Positions 26,359 to 33,844 of a DNA stretch of 64,000 bases are shown here, one piece after another. Positions within the stretch are counted from its first letter, which is position 1, and the number at the start of each line of letters is the position of its first letter. This DNA is from Staphylococcus sp. NRL 16/872 (GTDB lineage Bacteria; Bacillota; Bacilli; Staphylococcales; Staphylococcaceae), in NCBI RefSeq assembly GCF_022815905.2, contig NZ_CP119327.1, forward strand, positions 2,170,001-2,234,000. Reading direction: 5' to 3'. Below the pieces are notes generated by a model that was not told the DNA's origin, did no database searches, and saw only the letters and a list, made by a program, of their open reading frames with translations. The translations under genes were made by a program, and so were the position numbers.

Positions 26359-26411
26359 TTGACGAACTTGTAAAAATATACTTTAATGTAACTAATCAAG
26401 TTACATTAAAG
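26359..26411 (+). promoter_or_regulatory. hypR-merA promoter with HypR-like inverted-repeat operator
   Basis: TTGACG (26359-26364) and TTTAAT (26382-26387) are 17 bp apart. The -10 lies in the left arm of a perfect inverted repeat, CTTTAATGTAACT (26381-26393) and its complement AGTTACATTAAAG (26399-26411), separated by 5 bases. S. aureus HypR is known to bind an inverted repeat before hypR-merA and repress until oxidised. The overlap with -10 fits repression. Confidence 0.75.
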
Positions 26412-26421
26412 GGATGACATT

Positions 26422-26862
26422 ATGAATCTAGAATTTAATATCGCAGTTCACGTTCTAACTTTTCTAACTAAACATAAAGATCAACATTTCAACAGCCAAG
26501 ACCTAGCCCAGCTTATCTGTCTCAACCCAGTCCAATTACGTCGCGTCACCACTATACTGAATCATCATGATTACATAGACACCCTTCGCGGAAAAGGCGG
26601 AGGCTACCGAGCTAACGATAGAACCCCCTCTATCAAGTTGTCTACACTTTATCAGCTCTTCGTGTTAGACAAAGCTAACACACAACGCATCTTTACAGGT
26701 AACGAGCAGAGTCATTGTAAAATATCAAGAAATATTGCGCACACAATGAATCGCTACAAAGAACAAGAAATAGCTTTAGCCCTCGACTTTTATAGTAACT
26801 TGACGATTAATGATGTACTCAAAGAAACACTCCAGGAGGAAACAACATATGACACATTATAA
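26422..26862 (+). CDS. hypR: HypR, Rrf2-family thiol-based repressor
   Basis: A 146-residue Rrf2-family winged-helix regulator. The DNA-binding part runs to about residue 68 (SQDLAQLICLNPVQLRRV and LRGKGGGYRAND). Cys33 and Cys99 lie at exactly the positions reported to form the intersubunit disulfide in S. aureus HypR under HOCl stress; the third Cys (142) of the S. aureus protein is absent. HypR represses itself and merA and is inactivated by disulfide formation under hypochlorite, allicin or diamide stress. The end overlaps merA by 14 nt, so the two are one operon. A 13-5-13 inverted repeat overlapping the promoter is its likely target. Confidence 0.92.
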   Translation: MNLEFNIAVHVLTFLTKHKDQHFNSQDLAQLICLNPVQLRRVTTILNHHDYIDTLRGKGGGYRANDRTPSIKLSTLYQLFVLDKANTQRIFTGNEQSHCKISRNIAHTMNRYKEQEIALALDFYSNLTINDVLKETLQEETTYDTL

Positions 26863-28171
26863 TTTATTAGTCATCGGTTTCGGTAAAGCCGGTAAAACAC
26901 TTGCCAAATACGCAGCATCACAAGGACAACACGTCGCTTTAGTAGAACAATCATCAGATAATTTTGGAGGCACCTGCATAAATCACGGCTGCATACCTTC
27001 TAAAGTACTCGTGCATGACAGTATTGACGGTGCCGAATTTGGTCCTGCATTTTCAAGAAAAAAAGAAGTAGTTAGTGCTCTAAACAGAAAGAATTACGTT
27101 AATTTAGCAAACGATGCAAATATTGAAGTTCTCGACTTTAAAGCTCAATTTAAATCAAATACTGAAATTGAATTATTGAATGAAGATGGTACTGTTGCAC
27201 AGACAGTCACAGCTGATAATATTGTGATTAATACTGGTGCAAAATTTAATATTCCTAAGATCGAGGGTCTTGATACGGCACAAAATGTATATGACTCACA
27301 TGGTTTATTAAATATTACGTTCCAACCTAAAGACTTAGTGATTATTGGCGGTGGTTATATCGCATTAGAGTTTGCATCGATGTTCGCAAACTTTGACTCA
27401 AACGTCACTGTCGTGGAATATGGAAAGCAAATTATGCCACGCGAAGATAGAGAAGTAGTGGAATACGCATTGAAAGACTTAAAAGCGAAAGGAATTACGT
27501 TTGTCACAGAAACAGAAACGCATGCCTTTAGAAATGAAGGTAAACATACTATAGTTGAAACTTCGAAAGGAACGTTTACAGCTGATGCAGTCTTATTAGC
27601 AACAGGACGTGTACCAAACACAGACTTAGCACTTGAAAATACTGACATCCAACTTGGTGAACGTGGCGAAATAAAAGTTAATATGTATCTTCAAACATCA
27701 GTCGAACACGTCTATGCAGCTGGTGACGTTAAAGGTGGCTTGCAGTTTACTTATATTTCATTAGATGACTTCAGAATTTTAAAATCTGAATTATTTGGCG
27801 AGCGTGATCGTACAACAGAAAATCGAGGTATTATTCCATACACTGTCTTTATTGATCCACCGTTTTCTCGCGTTGGATTAATAGCAACGGAAGCTGAAGC
27901 ACAAGGTTATCATTATGCAGAAAACAAATTAGCCATTAACACTGTACCTAGACATAAGATCAATAATGATCCCCGTGGCCTTTTTAAAGTTGTCATCAAT
28001 AAAGATAATAACGAAATTTTAGGAGCGACGTTATACGGTAAAGAATCAGAGGAAATTATTAATTTAATTAAGTTAGCAATGGATCAACATATTCCTTATC
28101 AAGTTTTAAGAGATGGCATTTATACACACCCAACAATGGTAGAATCTTTTAACGATTTATTTAATTTTTAA
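26849..28171 (+). CDS. merA: MerA-like flavin disulfide reductase of the hypR operon
   Basis: A 440-residue FAD/NAD(P)-dependent pyridine nucleotide-disulfide oxidoreductase. The redox pair is Cys43 and Cys48 in GTCINHGCIPSK. The FAD motif is VIGFGKAGKTLA (residues 8-19), the NAD motif IIGGGYIALEFASMF (near 167) and the second FAD site AAGDV. It has no N-terminal heavy-metal domain and no C-terminal Cys pair, so it is not a mercuric reductase despite the name. In S. aureus MerA protects against hypochlorite and allicin. The ATG at 26849 follows AGGAGGA; it overlaps hypR by 14 nt. A weak palindrome follows at 28191-28210. Confidence 0.92.
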   Translation: MTHYNLLVIGFGKAGKTLAKYAASQGQHVALVEQSSDNFGGTCINHGCIPSKVLVHDSIDGAEFGPAFSRKKEVVSALNRKNYVNLANDANIEVLDFKAQFKSNTEIELLNEDGTVAQTVTADNIVINTGAKFNIPKIEGLDTAQNVYDSHGLLNITFQPKDLVIIGGGYIALEFASMFANFDSNVTVVEYGKQIMPREDREVVEYALKDLKAKGITFVTETETHAFRNEGKHTIVETSKGTFTADAVLLATGRVPNTDLALENTDIQLGERGEIKVNMYLQTSVEHVYAAGDVKGGLQFTYISLDDFRILKSELFGERDRTTENRGIIPYTVFIDPPFSRVGLIATEAEAQGYHYAENKLAINTVPRHKINNDPRGLFKVVINKDNNEILGATLYGKESEEIINLIKLAMDQHIPYQVLRDGIYTHPTMVESFNDLFNF

Positions 28172-28405
28172 ATTTTTTTAATAAGTGCTAAACCCTATCA
28201 TGGCAGGGTTATACTTGTAATAATTTTAATTTATCAAATTACACAAAAATAAAAAGCTTTACTTATTGAACATAACCAGTTATAGTTAACCTTACGTAAT
28301 AAAAGCTCGTGAATTTAATTGTAGTGTGTTTGTCTAGAATACTCTCTTTTTTATAAATGAATTTGTTACAAATATTTCGTGCAAAAGCACATGGAGGTAT
28401 TCTAT

Positions 28406-28609
28406 ATGAATAACGGTACAGTAAAATGGTTTAACGCAGAAAAAGGTTTTGGTTTCATCGAAAGAGAAGACGGAAGTGACGTATTCGTACACTTCAGCGG
28501 TATTGCTGGTGAAGGTTACAAAACTTTAGAAGAAGGCCAAAAAGTTGATTTCGATATCACTGAAGGTCAACGTGGCGAACAAGCTACTAACGTAGTTGTA
28601 ATGTCATAA
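28406..28609 (+). CDS. cspC: Cold-shock protein, CspC-like
   Basis: A 67-residue OB-fold RNA/DNA chaperone. RNP1 is KGFGFIE and RNP2 is DVFVHFS, both intact, and the whole sequence [17 protein letters not shown] is typical of staphylococcal Csps. The start is the ATG at 28406, behind ATGGAGGT. The leader from about 28300 to 28405 is long and AT-rich, as usual for cold-shock messengers that fold to control translation. CspC rather than CspA or CspB is my best fit by REDGSD and GEQATNVV, but paralogues are close. It has its own terminator. Confidence 0.92.
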   Translation: MNNGTVKWFNAEKGFGFIEREDGSDVFVHFSGIAGEGYKTLEEGQKVDFDITEGQRGEQATNVVVMS

Positions 28610-28626
28610 GATAAAATTATAAGTTG

Positions 28627-28662
28627 AACGCTAGGAAGATGTTTGAATCTTCCTAGCGTTTT
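28627..28662 (+). terminator. Cold-shock gene terminator
   Basis: Perfect 13-bp stem AACGCTAGGAAGA / TCTTCCTAGCGTT with an eight-base loop, then TTCT. It begins 17 nt after the stop codon. The IS431-like element starts 22 bases later. Confidence 0.85.
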
Positions 28663-28684
28663 CTACATTTATATAAGTAAATTA

Positions 28685-29445
28685 GGTTCTGTTACAAAGT
28701 CAGAGAAAATATAACTAATTACCATTTTAACATGATAGTATTCTCTCAACTGACTAACATGTGACTATTTTCGTAGCACGACGAAAATCCGTAGATTTGA
28801 AGAGACCTGCGGTTCTTTTTATATAGGCCGTACATGCATTCAATACCTTTTAAAGTATTTTTTGCCGTATTGATACTTTGATACCTTGTTTTTCTTACTT
28901 TAATATGACGGTGGTCTTGCTCAATGAGGTTATTCAGATATTTCGATGTACAATGACAGTCAGGATTTAGTTTAAATGTTTGGATGACTTTAGCCATTGC
29001 TACCTTCGTTGAAGGTGCCTGATCGGTAATCACCATTTGAGGTTTACCAAATTGTTTAACGAGACGTTTGATAAACGCATATGCTGAATGATTGTCGCGT
29101 TGCTTACGTAACCAAATATCTAATGTATGCCCCTCTGCATCAATGGCACGATATAAATAGCACCATTTGCCTTTTACTTTGATGTACGTCTCATCAATAC
29201 GCCATTTGTAATAGGCTTTTTTATGTTTTTTCTTCCAAATTTGATACAAAATCGGAGCATATTCTTGAACCCAACGGTAGACCGTTGAATGATGAACGTT
29301 GATGCCACGTTCTCTTAGTATCTTAGATAGTAGCCAACGGCTACAGTAATGACGTCCTTGTTAAATTGTTTATATCTGAAATAGTTCATACAGCATACTC
29401 CTTTTTGTTGAAATTATACTACAAAATCAACTTTGCAACAGAACC
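28685..29445 (-). mobile_element. IS431/IS257-like element (IS6 family), defective
   Basis: A 761-bp element bounded by GGTTCTGTTACAAAGT (28685) and the inverted partner AACTTTGCAACAGAACC (ending 29445). These are the terminal repeats of IS431; the left one has changes. It is about 30 bp shorter than a complete IS431, matching an internal deletion. The 8-bp flanks are not direct repeats (GTAAATTA and TAATTTCT), so either one end recombined or decay removed them. A second, more decayed copy in the same orientation lies at 30845-31140. Confidence 0.85.
28746..29389 (-). pseudogene. IS431-type transposase, broken by an internal deletion
   Basis: The DDE transposase reading frame starts at an ATG ending at 29389 (MNYFRYKQFNKDVITVAVG) but after YYLRY runs into a stop: about 31 bp encoding the segment equivalent to ALSYRDISE are missing, and the frame resumes at residues LRERG shortly after. 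From 29249 downstream, the frame is open again: WRIDETYIKVKGKW, DAEGHTLDIWLRK (catalytic Asp), TDQAPSTKVAMAK and LIEQDHRHIKVRKTRY with the third acidic residue and HRHIK. The deletion also shifts frame, so no full-length enzyme can be made. Confidence 0.9.
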
Positions 29446-29530
29446 TAATTTCTCTTCATTTTAAATCCCCTTCGAATTAAATTTTTTAAATGAACGAAAA
29501 TCGAGTATTAGTTAACTTGACATTATGAAA

Positions 29531-30133
29531 TTAATAAACTTTATAAGTTTGTCCAGTTTGTGCTCCCTCAACACTTTTAACAAATGCATTTGCTACTTTC
29601 TCAACAGGAACTGCTGTAAAACCTTTGAAAAATTCTCCGTACTTATCTAGAGCTTCTTTGACAACATTAGGACTTACATTATTAATTCTTAAACCATTTT
29701 TTAATTCTACAGCTGCTGATGTAACAAATCCTGCAACACCACCATTTGCCATCGCTGCTGAAGAACCTAATAAAATAGGATCATCCATCATAATTCCTGA
29801 CGTTAAAGTAAAACTACCATTTTCATTTAAATAATGTTGGCCAATTAAAACAAGATTGATTTGACCTAATAATTTACTTTTTACAGCTAAATTATTTTCT
29901 TCTAAACTCATGTCTGCTAAAGACTTGAAAGTTGCCCCTCCTGTTGCACTAACAACAGCATCAATATTCTTTATATCTTTATACATTTGTTCAATTTCTT
30001 TTGGAGAAGTAATATCTAATTGATAATCACCTGATTGACTGCCAACTTCAATAACTTCATGATTACTTTCTTTAAGTTTCCTAGATACACTTTGACCTAT
30101 TGTGCCCGTAGCACCAATAACTACTACTTTCAT
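29531..30133 (-). CDS. Short-chain dehydrogenase-like NAD(P)-binding protein
   Basis: A 200-residue Rossmann-fold protein. GATGTIGQSV at residues 8-17 is the nucleotide-binding loop, and VVSATGGATFKSLADM is typical of the atypical SDRs that lack the usual Tyr-x-x-x-Lys pair. The region TLTSGIMMDDP and NVVKEALDKYGEFF support a soluble enzyme of the SDR superfamily. The substrate is unknown. It is the one intact gene between the two IS431 copies, with an AGGAGGAT site before ATG, and may be an accessory passenger gene. Confidence 0.85.
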   Translation of the reverse strand: MKVVVIGATGTIGQSVSRKLKESNHEVIEVGSQSGDYQLDITSPKEIEQMYKDIKNIDAVVSATGGATFKSLADMSLEENNLAVKSKLLGQINLVLIGQHYLNENGSFTLTSGIMMDDPILLGSSAAMANGGVAGFVTSAAVELKNGLRINNVSPNVVKEALDKYGEFFKGFTAVPVEKVANAFVKSVEGAQTGQTYKVY

Positions 30134-30298
30134 GTAATCCTCCTAAATTAAACTAATATTTGTGAGTGGTTTCATAAGTGTGAATAAAGTTTCGAAATTT
30201 TACTTAGAACACTCACAAACTTAATGTAACATATATATTTAGAAATTTATGCCGTAATACATATTTGAAAACATTTTATTTAACTTATAATAAATTTA

Positions 30299-30427
30299 TC
30301 AAAATAAAACATTGTCTTTATTAATTCTATAAATAGTTTTCCGTGTAATGTTAACTTCTTTAGAAATATTACTGATCGATTCACCTTCTTCTAACATTTC
30401 TACGACACAATAATAAATAACGTGTTT
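30299..30427 (-). pseudogene. C-terminal remnant of a serine resolvase/invertase
   Basis: An open stretch of 42 codons without a start encodes KHVIYYCVVEMLEEGESISN and then ISKEVNITRKTIYRINKD, ending in a stop at 30299. This is the helix-turn-helix of plasmid/transposon serine resolvases of the Bin3/Sin kind, with the usual VVEMLEEG and NITRxTxYRI pattern. The catalytic domain is missing. It is adjacent to a toxin-antitoxin copy and between IS431 copies, so I read it as part of a degraded plasmid-like segment. Confidence 0.7.
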
Positions 30428-30474
30428 TTAACAATCTTTTGCATTTCTCTACTCACCAGTGTTATAATTTAGTT

Positions 30475-30540
30475 AACAAGAATATCTGCATTTTATGCAC
30501 CAATCCCCTCACTATTGCGAGTAGTGAGGGGATTTTTAAT
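30475..30540 (+). ncRNA. Antisense antitoxin RNA of toxin copy 3
   Basis: On the plus strand TTGCAT (30439-30444), an 18-bp spacer and TATAAT (30463-30468) predict a start near 30475. The transcript would end at the stem AATCCCCTCACTA / TAGTGAGGGGATT (30502-30533) and TTTTT. Its 5' section AACAAGAATATCTG repeats the plus-strand sequence at 30639-30652, the complement of the toxin 3 start. It therefore can pair with its own toxin messenger. Confidence 0.7.
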
Positions 30541-30560
30541 GGTGTGGCTTAGTCGCCTAT

Positions 30561-30656
30561 TTACTTATTATCACGTTTTCGAAGCCAATACGAAAATAGC
30601 GCAACGATACAACCACTTGTTGCTGTGGTCATGATGTGAACAAGAATATCTGTCAT
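30561..30656 (-). CDS. Type I toxin peptide, Fst/PepA1-like (copy 3)
   Basis: A 31-residue hydrophobic peptide with charged tail, MTDILVHIMTTATSGC at the start and SYWLRKRDNK at the end. It shares ILVHI, TSGC and the C-terminal basic pattern with copy 1. GAGGAGGTGC precedes the ATG. The minus-strand leader repeats GTCGCCTATCTCTCAGGCG and the TATAAT-bearing promoter (30714-30719) of the other copies. It is located in the decayed IS431-flanked block rather than near argS. The antisense partner is at 30475-30540. Confidence 0.88.
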   Translation of the reverse strand: MTDILVHIMTTATSGCIVALFSYWLRKRDNK

Positions 30657-30805
30657 TTTTAGCACCTCCTCTCTACGTCTAAATTTGACGCCTGAGAGAT
30701 AGGCGACCTTTATATTATATCATCTGTAATAGGTGAGTTACAGATAACTTCCGATAAGTGACATTATGTCTATATATAATTAATAAATAAATCATAACGC
30801 TTTAT

Positions 30806-30844
30806 AAAGGCACAAACCCTGAGATAATAAGGTTTGTGCCTTTT
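30806..30844 (+). terminator. Orphan strong terminator-like hairpin
   Basis: Stem AAAGGCACAAACC / GGTTTGTGCCTTTT (13 bp) with a 12-nt loop, flanked by A and T runs. No intact gene lies immediately upstream on either strand: it sits between the toxin 3 promoter and the IS431 remnant. It is presumably left from a lost gene. Confidence 0.65.
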
Positions 30845-31140
30845 ATTTTAATGTATGTCTCATCAACACGCTATTTATAATAGTCTTTTTAAGCTTTTTC
30901 TTCCAAATTTAATACAAAATAGGAGCATATTCTTGAACCCAACGGTAGTCCGTGAATGATGAACCTTTGCACCACGTTCTCTTAATTTTTCAGATATATC
31001 ATGATAACTAAGCACGTATCTTAGCCAGTAGCCAACAGCTACAGTTATGACGTCCTTGTTAAATTGTTTATATCTGAAATAGTTCATACAGAATAACTTT
31101 TTTATTAAAAGTATACTATAAAATTACTTTGCAACAGAAC
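30845..31140 (-). mobile_element. IS431-like remnant (right-end fragment)
   Basis: A decayed copy of the promoter-proximal 40% of an IS431 transposase. It starts with ATG ending at 31087, encoding MNYFRYKQFNKDVITVAVGY and then LRYVLSYHDISEKLRERG, with a frame error near KVHHS, and continues at decreasing identity to about 30845. The terminal repeat ACTTTGCAACAGAAC is at 31126-31140. The left end is absent. It has the same orientation as the element at 28685. Confidence 0.85.
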
Positions 31141-31199
31141 TTCTTATTACTAAGTTTTATATACTATTACCTAACTACCTTTAATAACCTAAAAGAATT

Positions 31200-31541
31200 C
31201 TATTTTGCAGCTTTACGTTTGGCTAGTTTTTCTTTTAATTTTCTGTCTTGTTCTTCTTTGCGTCGTTTACGTTCTTCGTTACGTTTACGTAAGCGCTCTT
31301 CTTCTTCAGGATCACGTGGTTTTTTCAGCTGTGCTGTAACTTTTTCCATCAATTCATCTTCAGTGAGGGCAGCAAGTGGGCGGTTGTTAACAAAGGCGAA
31401 TGTCTTACGACGTCCTGGACCACAATACGATTGACAACCGATTTCAATTTCCGCTTCAGGATCTAATTTTTCAAGTTTTCTCTTTAACGATTTAAGATTT
31501 ACTGCCTGACATTCATCGCAAATTAGGAATTTGTTTTTCAT
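31200..31541 (-). CDS. DUF1450 family protein with charged coiled-coil tail
   Basis: A 113-residue protein. Residues 1-75 match the DUF1450 (YuzB-type) fold: [14 protein letters not shown] with a CxxC-like Cys8/Cys11 pair and [18 protein letters not shown], i.e. four Cys in two pairs as in thioredoxin-like ferredoxins. The tail from about 75 is a long Arg/Lys/Glu-rich helix ([16 protein letters not shown]). The ATG at 31541 follows GGGTGG; an upstream GTG at 31553 is also open. Function unknown. A terminator is not visible, and it ends close to the IS remnant. Confidence 0.82.
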   Translation of the reverse strand: MKNKFLICDECQAVNLKSLKRKLEKLDPEAEIEIGCQSYCGPGRRKTFAFVNNRPLAALTEDELMEKVTAQLKKPRDPEEEERLRKRNEERKRRKEEQDRKLKEKLAKRKAAK

Positions 31542-31708
31542 TGTTCCACCCACCCTTCTATTCAGCTTGAGGACAAATCTTCAACCTTTTGTCCTTAACC
31601 TACCATTTTTTATTTTTATACTTAGCTATCGATTAATTTAACTCTAATTATTTTACTCTTTTTATTGGAAAATTCAAGTACTGGTTTAAAAGTCCTATAT
31701 TTTCCCAT

Positions 31709-31752
31709 AAAAAAAGCAAGACAGTAACTTCTCCATCGAATCGTGTCTTACT
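31709..31752 (-). terminator. mva operon terminator
   Basis: Stem AGTAAGACA / TGTCTTGCT (one G-U pair) with a 20-nt loop, followed by a long T-run on the minus strand, 16 nt after the mvaK2 stop. Confidence 0.75.
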
Positions 31753-31767
31753 CATTGTTCACTTATT

Positions 31768-32844
31768 TTATTGACCGTGATAAATTTTAAATTTTAGTGG
31801 TTTAATGCCTTTAGCTTTCCATTCATTATAAATACGTTGTTTGTTAACGCGATTATCAATAATGGTTATACCACAGTCGCCTCCACCAGCACCTGAAGTT
31901 TTAGCCGCACCACCAAAACGTTCTCCGATATCACATAACAGTTTTAAATTCTCTGTTTCAATATCTACCGTAGCTTCATTATCCATTTGTTGGATAATAC
32001 TACGATTTTGACGTATCATCTTTTGAACGCCTTTAATGTTATTTGTTTTAAATGCGTAAATTAAGTTTTCAACGCATGTATGAGATTGGTCTAAGAATTT
32101 TCCATAAAAAACAGGATCAGATTTAAGACGTTTCACTTCACTTACTAAATGAGGTGAAGAGGCAGGTGAACCCGTCCATCCTATAAGGACCTCCATATTC
32201 TCAGGCGCTTGAAGTGGCTCGATATGTAGTCCTGGCCAGTTCTTCTCTAAAACTTCTGTCACAGACGTGTCTTCCATTTGTTGTTTCACCCATTCATGAT
32301 CAAAGGTGCTATACGCTAACCAACCACTATACACACTAACAGCGATGTCTCCACAAGAACTTAAACTTTGAAGTCGCATATTCGCAATAACAGCTAGTTT
32401 ATAAATATATAAATTAGATAATTGCATGTCGTAAAATTCATTCAACACTTTTACGACTGAAACTAATACTGCAGCACTTGAACCTAAACCATATTTTTGG
32501 CCGGAAGCATCATCTAAATTACTATCAATCGTCAAATGAAAATGCTTCAATTGAATATTACAACTTCTAGCATATTGTTCAAACACTTCAATCGCCGTTA
32601 CCACGTATTTCAATTGGTTGGCAGCATGTGCATCTGAAATTTCAATCTTATCTTCATTGCGATAAAACGTTACTGGTTCATAATGCAATGTTTTAGAGTG
32701 AATGGTACCTGACACTTCATTTGAGGCTTCAATTGCAGCCGTAACAAAACGATCTACAGCAATTAAGACAGACTTATACCCTGGCTCAGTAACTGCATAT
32801 TCACCTGCTACATATAGTTTCCCGGGTGCTTTCACCTGAATCAT
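31768..32844 (-). CDS. mvaK2: Phosphomevalonate kinase
   Basis: A 358-residue GHMP kinase. It adds the second phosphate to mevalonate 5-phosphate in isoprenoid synthesis. The ATP motif is KYGLGSSAAVLVSV (GLGSSA), the N-terminal APGKLYVAGEYAV and the C-terminal KTSGAGGGDCGI are the other GHMP signatures. The length matches the S. aureus enzyme. It is the last gene of mvaK1-mvaD-mvaK2, 12 nt after the mvaD stop. Cytosolic. Confidence 0.97.
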   Translation of the reverse strand: MIQVKAPGKLYVAGEYAVTEPGYKSVLIAVDRFVTAAIEASNEVSGTIHSKTLHYEPVTFYRNEDKIEISDAHAANQLKYVVTAIEVFEQYARSCNIQLKHFHLTIDSNLDDASGQKYGLGSSAAVLVSVVKVLNEFYDMQLSNLYIYKLAVIANMRLQSLSSCGDIAVSVYSGWLAYSTFDHEWVKQQMEDTSVTEVLEKNWPGLHIEPLQAPENMEVLIGWTGSPASSPHLVSEVKRLKSDPVFYGKFLDQSHTCVENLIYAFKTNNIKGVQKMIRQNRSIIQQMDNEATVDIETENLKLLCDIGERFGGAAKTSGAGGGDCGITIIDNRVNKQRIYNEWKAKGIKPLKFKIYHGQ

Positions 32845-32856
32845 TATATCTCTTCC

Positions 32857-33840
32857 TTACTTAATTATTTCGACGCCTGAATGTGTAATGTCGCTTGTGA
32901 TGATTTGCGCTTGATCAAATATTTCTAAAAATTTATCTACAATTGCTTGTTGGTTTTTCTTTTCAATTAATACTTTTACATTTGGGCCTGCATCCATTGT
33001 AAAGTAACAAGGTAAACCCGCTTCTCTACATTCATGTACAATCCGCATTGCTTCATAACTTTCTGGTACTAAATATGTAAATGGAGGTTGTGCACCTAAA
33101 TTTGTTGCGTGCATACGTAAGCCATTTGCTTCAATGACTTCCCCCATACGTTTAAAGTCTTTCTTTGAAATCGCATCTTTTGTGTCTTTTAAGTCTTCAT
33201 CAACATGATTTAACCAATATTGGTAGAAACGAGATGTCTCACGTGTTAATGACATTCCTGAGCGACTTGAAACTTTTTTAGATTTATTATTGATGACAAT
33301 AAAAATCATGGCTAGGTCGTCTTCCCAACCATTTGCATCAATACTATGCGCATATGACGTAGCATCATCATGCCCCTTTTCCCATTCAGCGAAACCACCG
33401 AAAATACTACGTGAAGCTGAACCAGAGCCACGACGTGCTAAACGTGATAAATCTTTATCAGATAAACCTAATTGTAGTGCTTCATTACAAGCACCAGCTA
33501 AAGCAGCATACGCACTAGCTGAAGATGCTAAACCGGCAGCTGTTGGGACGAAATTCTCACTTTCAATTAAAGCATGTGTTGTAATACCTGCTTCTTTACG
33601 AATCATGTCCATATAACGTTGAATTTTTGCGCTTTCTTTAGCATCAACTTCTTCTCCATTAAGCACTAATTGATCATGAGATAATGTTTCATCAAAGGTT
33701 ACTTGCGTTTCCGTATAAAAACGGTCTAACGTCACCGACAAACTATTATTCATTGGGATGATTAACGCTTCATCTGCTTTTCCCCAATATTTAATCAGTG
33801 CTATATTCGTGTGTGCGCGTGCTTTACCACTTTGTTTCAA
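32857..33840 (-). CDS. mvaD: Diphosphomevalonate decarboxylase
   Basis: A 327-residue GHMP-fold enzyme that makes isopentenyl diphosphate by ATP-dependent decarboxylation. Clear landmarks are NIALIKYWGKADEALIIPMN, NSLSVTLD, AGLASSASAYAALA (ATP loop) and SRSGMSLTRETSRFYQYW. The catalytic Asp is in FTMDAGPNVK. It starts four bases after the mvaK1 stop. The middle gene in the mevalonate-kinase operon; length equals S. aureus MvaD. Confidence 0.97.
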   Translation of the reverse strand: MKQSGKARAHTNIALIKYWGKADEALIIPMNNSLSVTLDRFYTETQVTFDETLSHDQLVLNGEEVDAKESAKIQRYMDMIRKEAGITTHALIESENFVPTAAGLASSASAYAALAGACNEALQLGLSDKDLSRLARRGSGSASRSIFGGFAEWEKGHDDATSYAHSIDANGWEDDLAMIFIVINNKSKKVSSRSGMSLTRETSRFYQYWLNHVDEDLKDTKDAISKKDFKRMGEVIEANGLRMHATNLGAQPPFTYLVPESYEAMRIVHECREAGLPCYFTMDAGPNVKVLIEKKNQQAIVDKFLEIFDQAQIITSDITHSGVEIIK

Positions 33841-33844
33841 TGGT

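Noticed and set aside
26849..28171. Mercuric reductase
   Set aside because: No N-terminal metal-binding domain and no C-terminal Cys pair; position behind hypR and Cys43/Cys48 point to the oxidative-stress MerA of staphylococci.
28191..28210. Palindrome AACCCT...AGGGTT after merA as a terminator
   Set aside because: A six-base stem without a T-run on the plus strand. It may be a weak terminator, but not enough to annotate.
28685..31140. An intact composite transposon
   Set aside because: Both IS431 copies are defective or fragmentary, the right one lacks its left end and there is no target duplication, so it cannot be an active composite element now.
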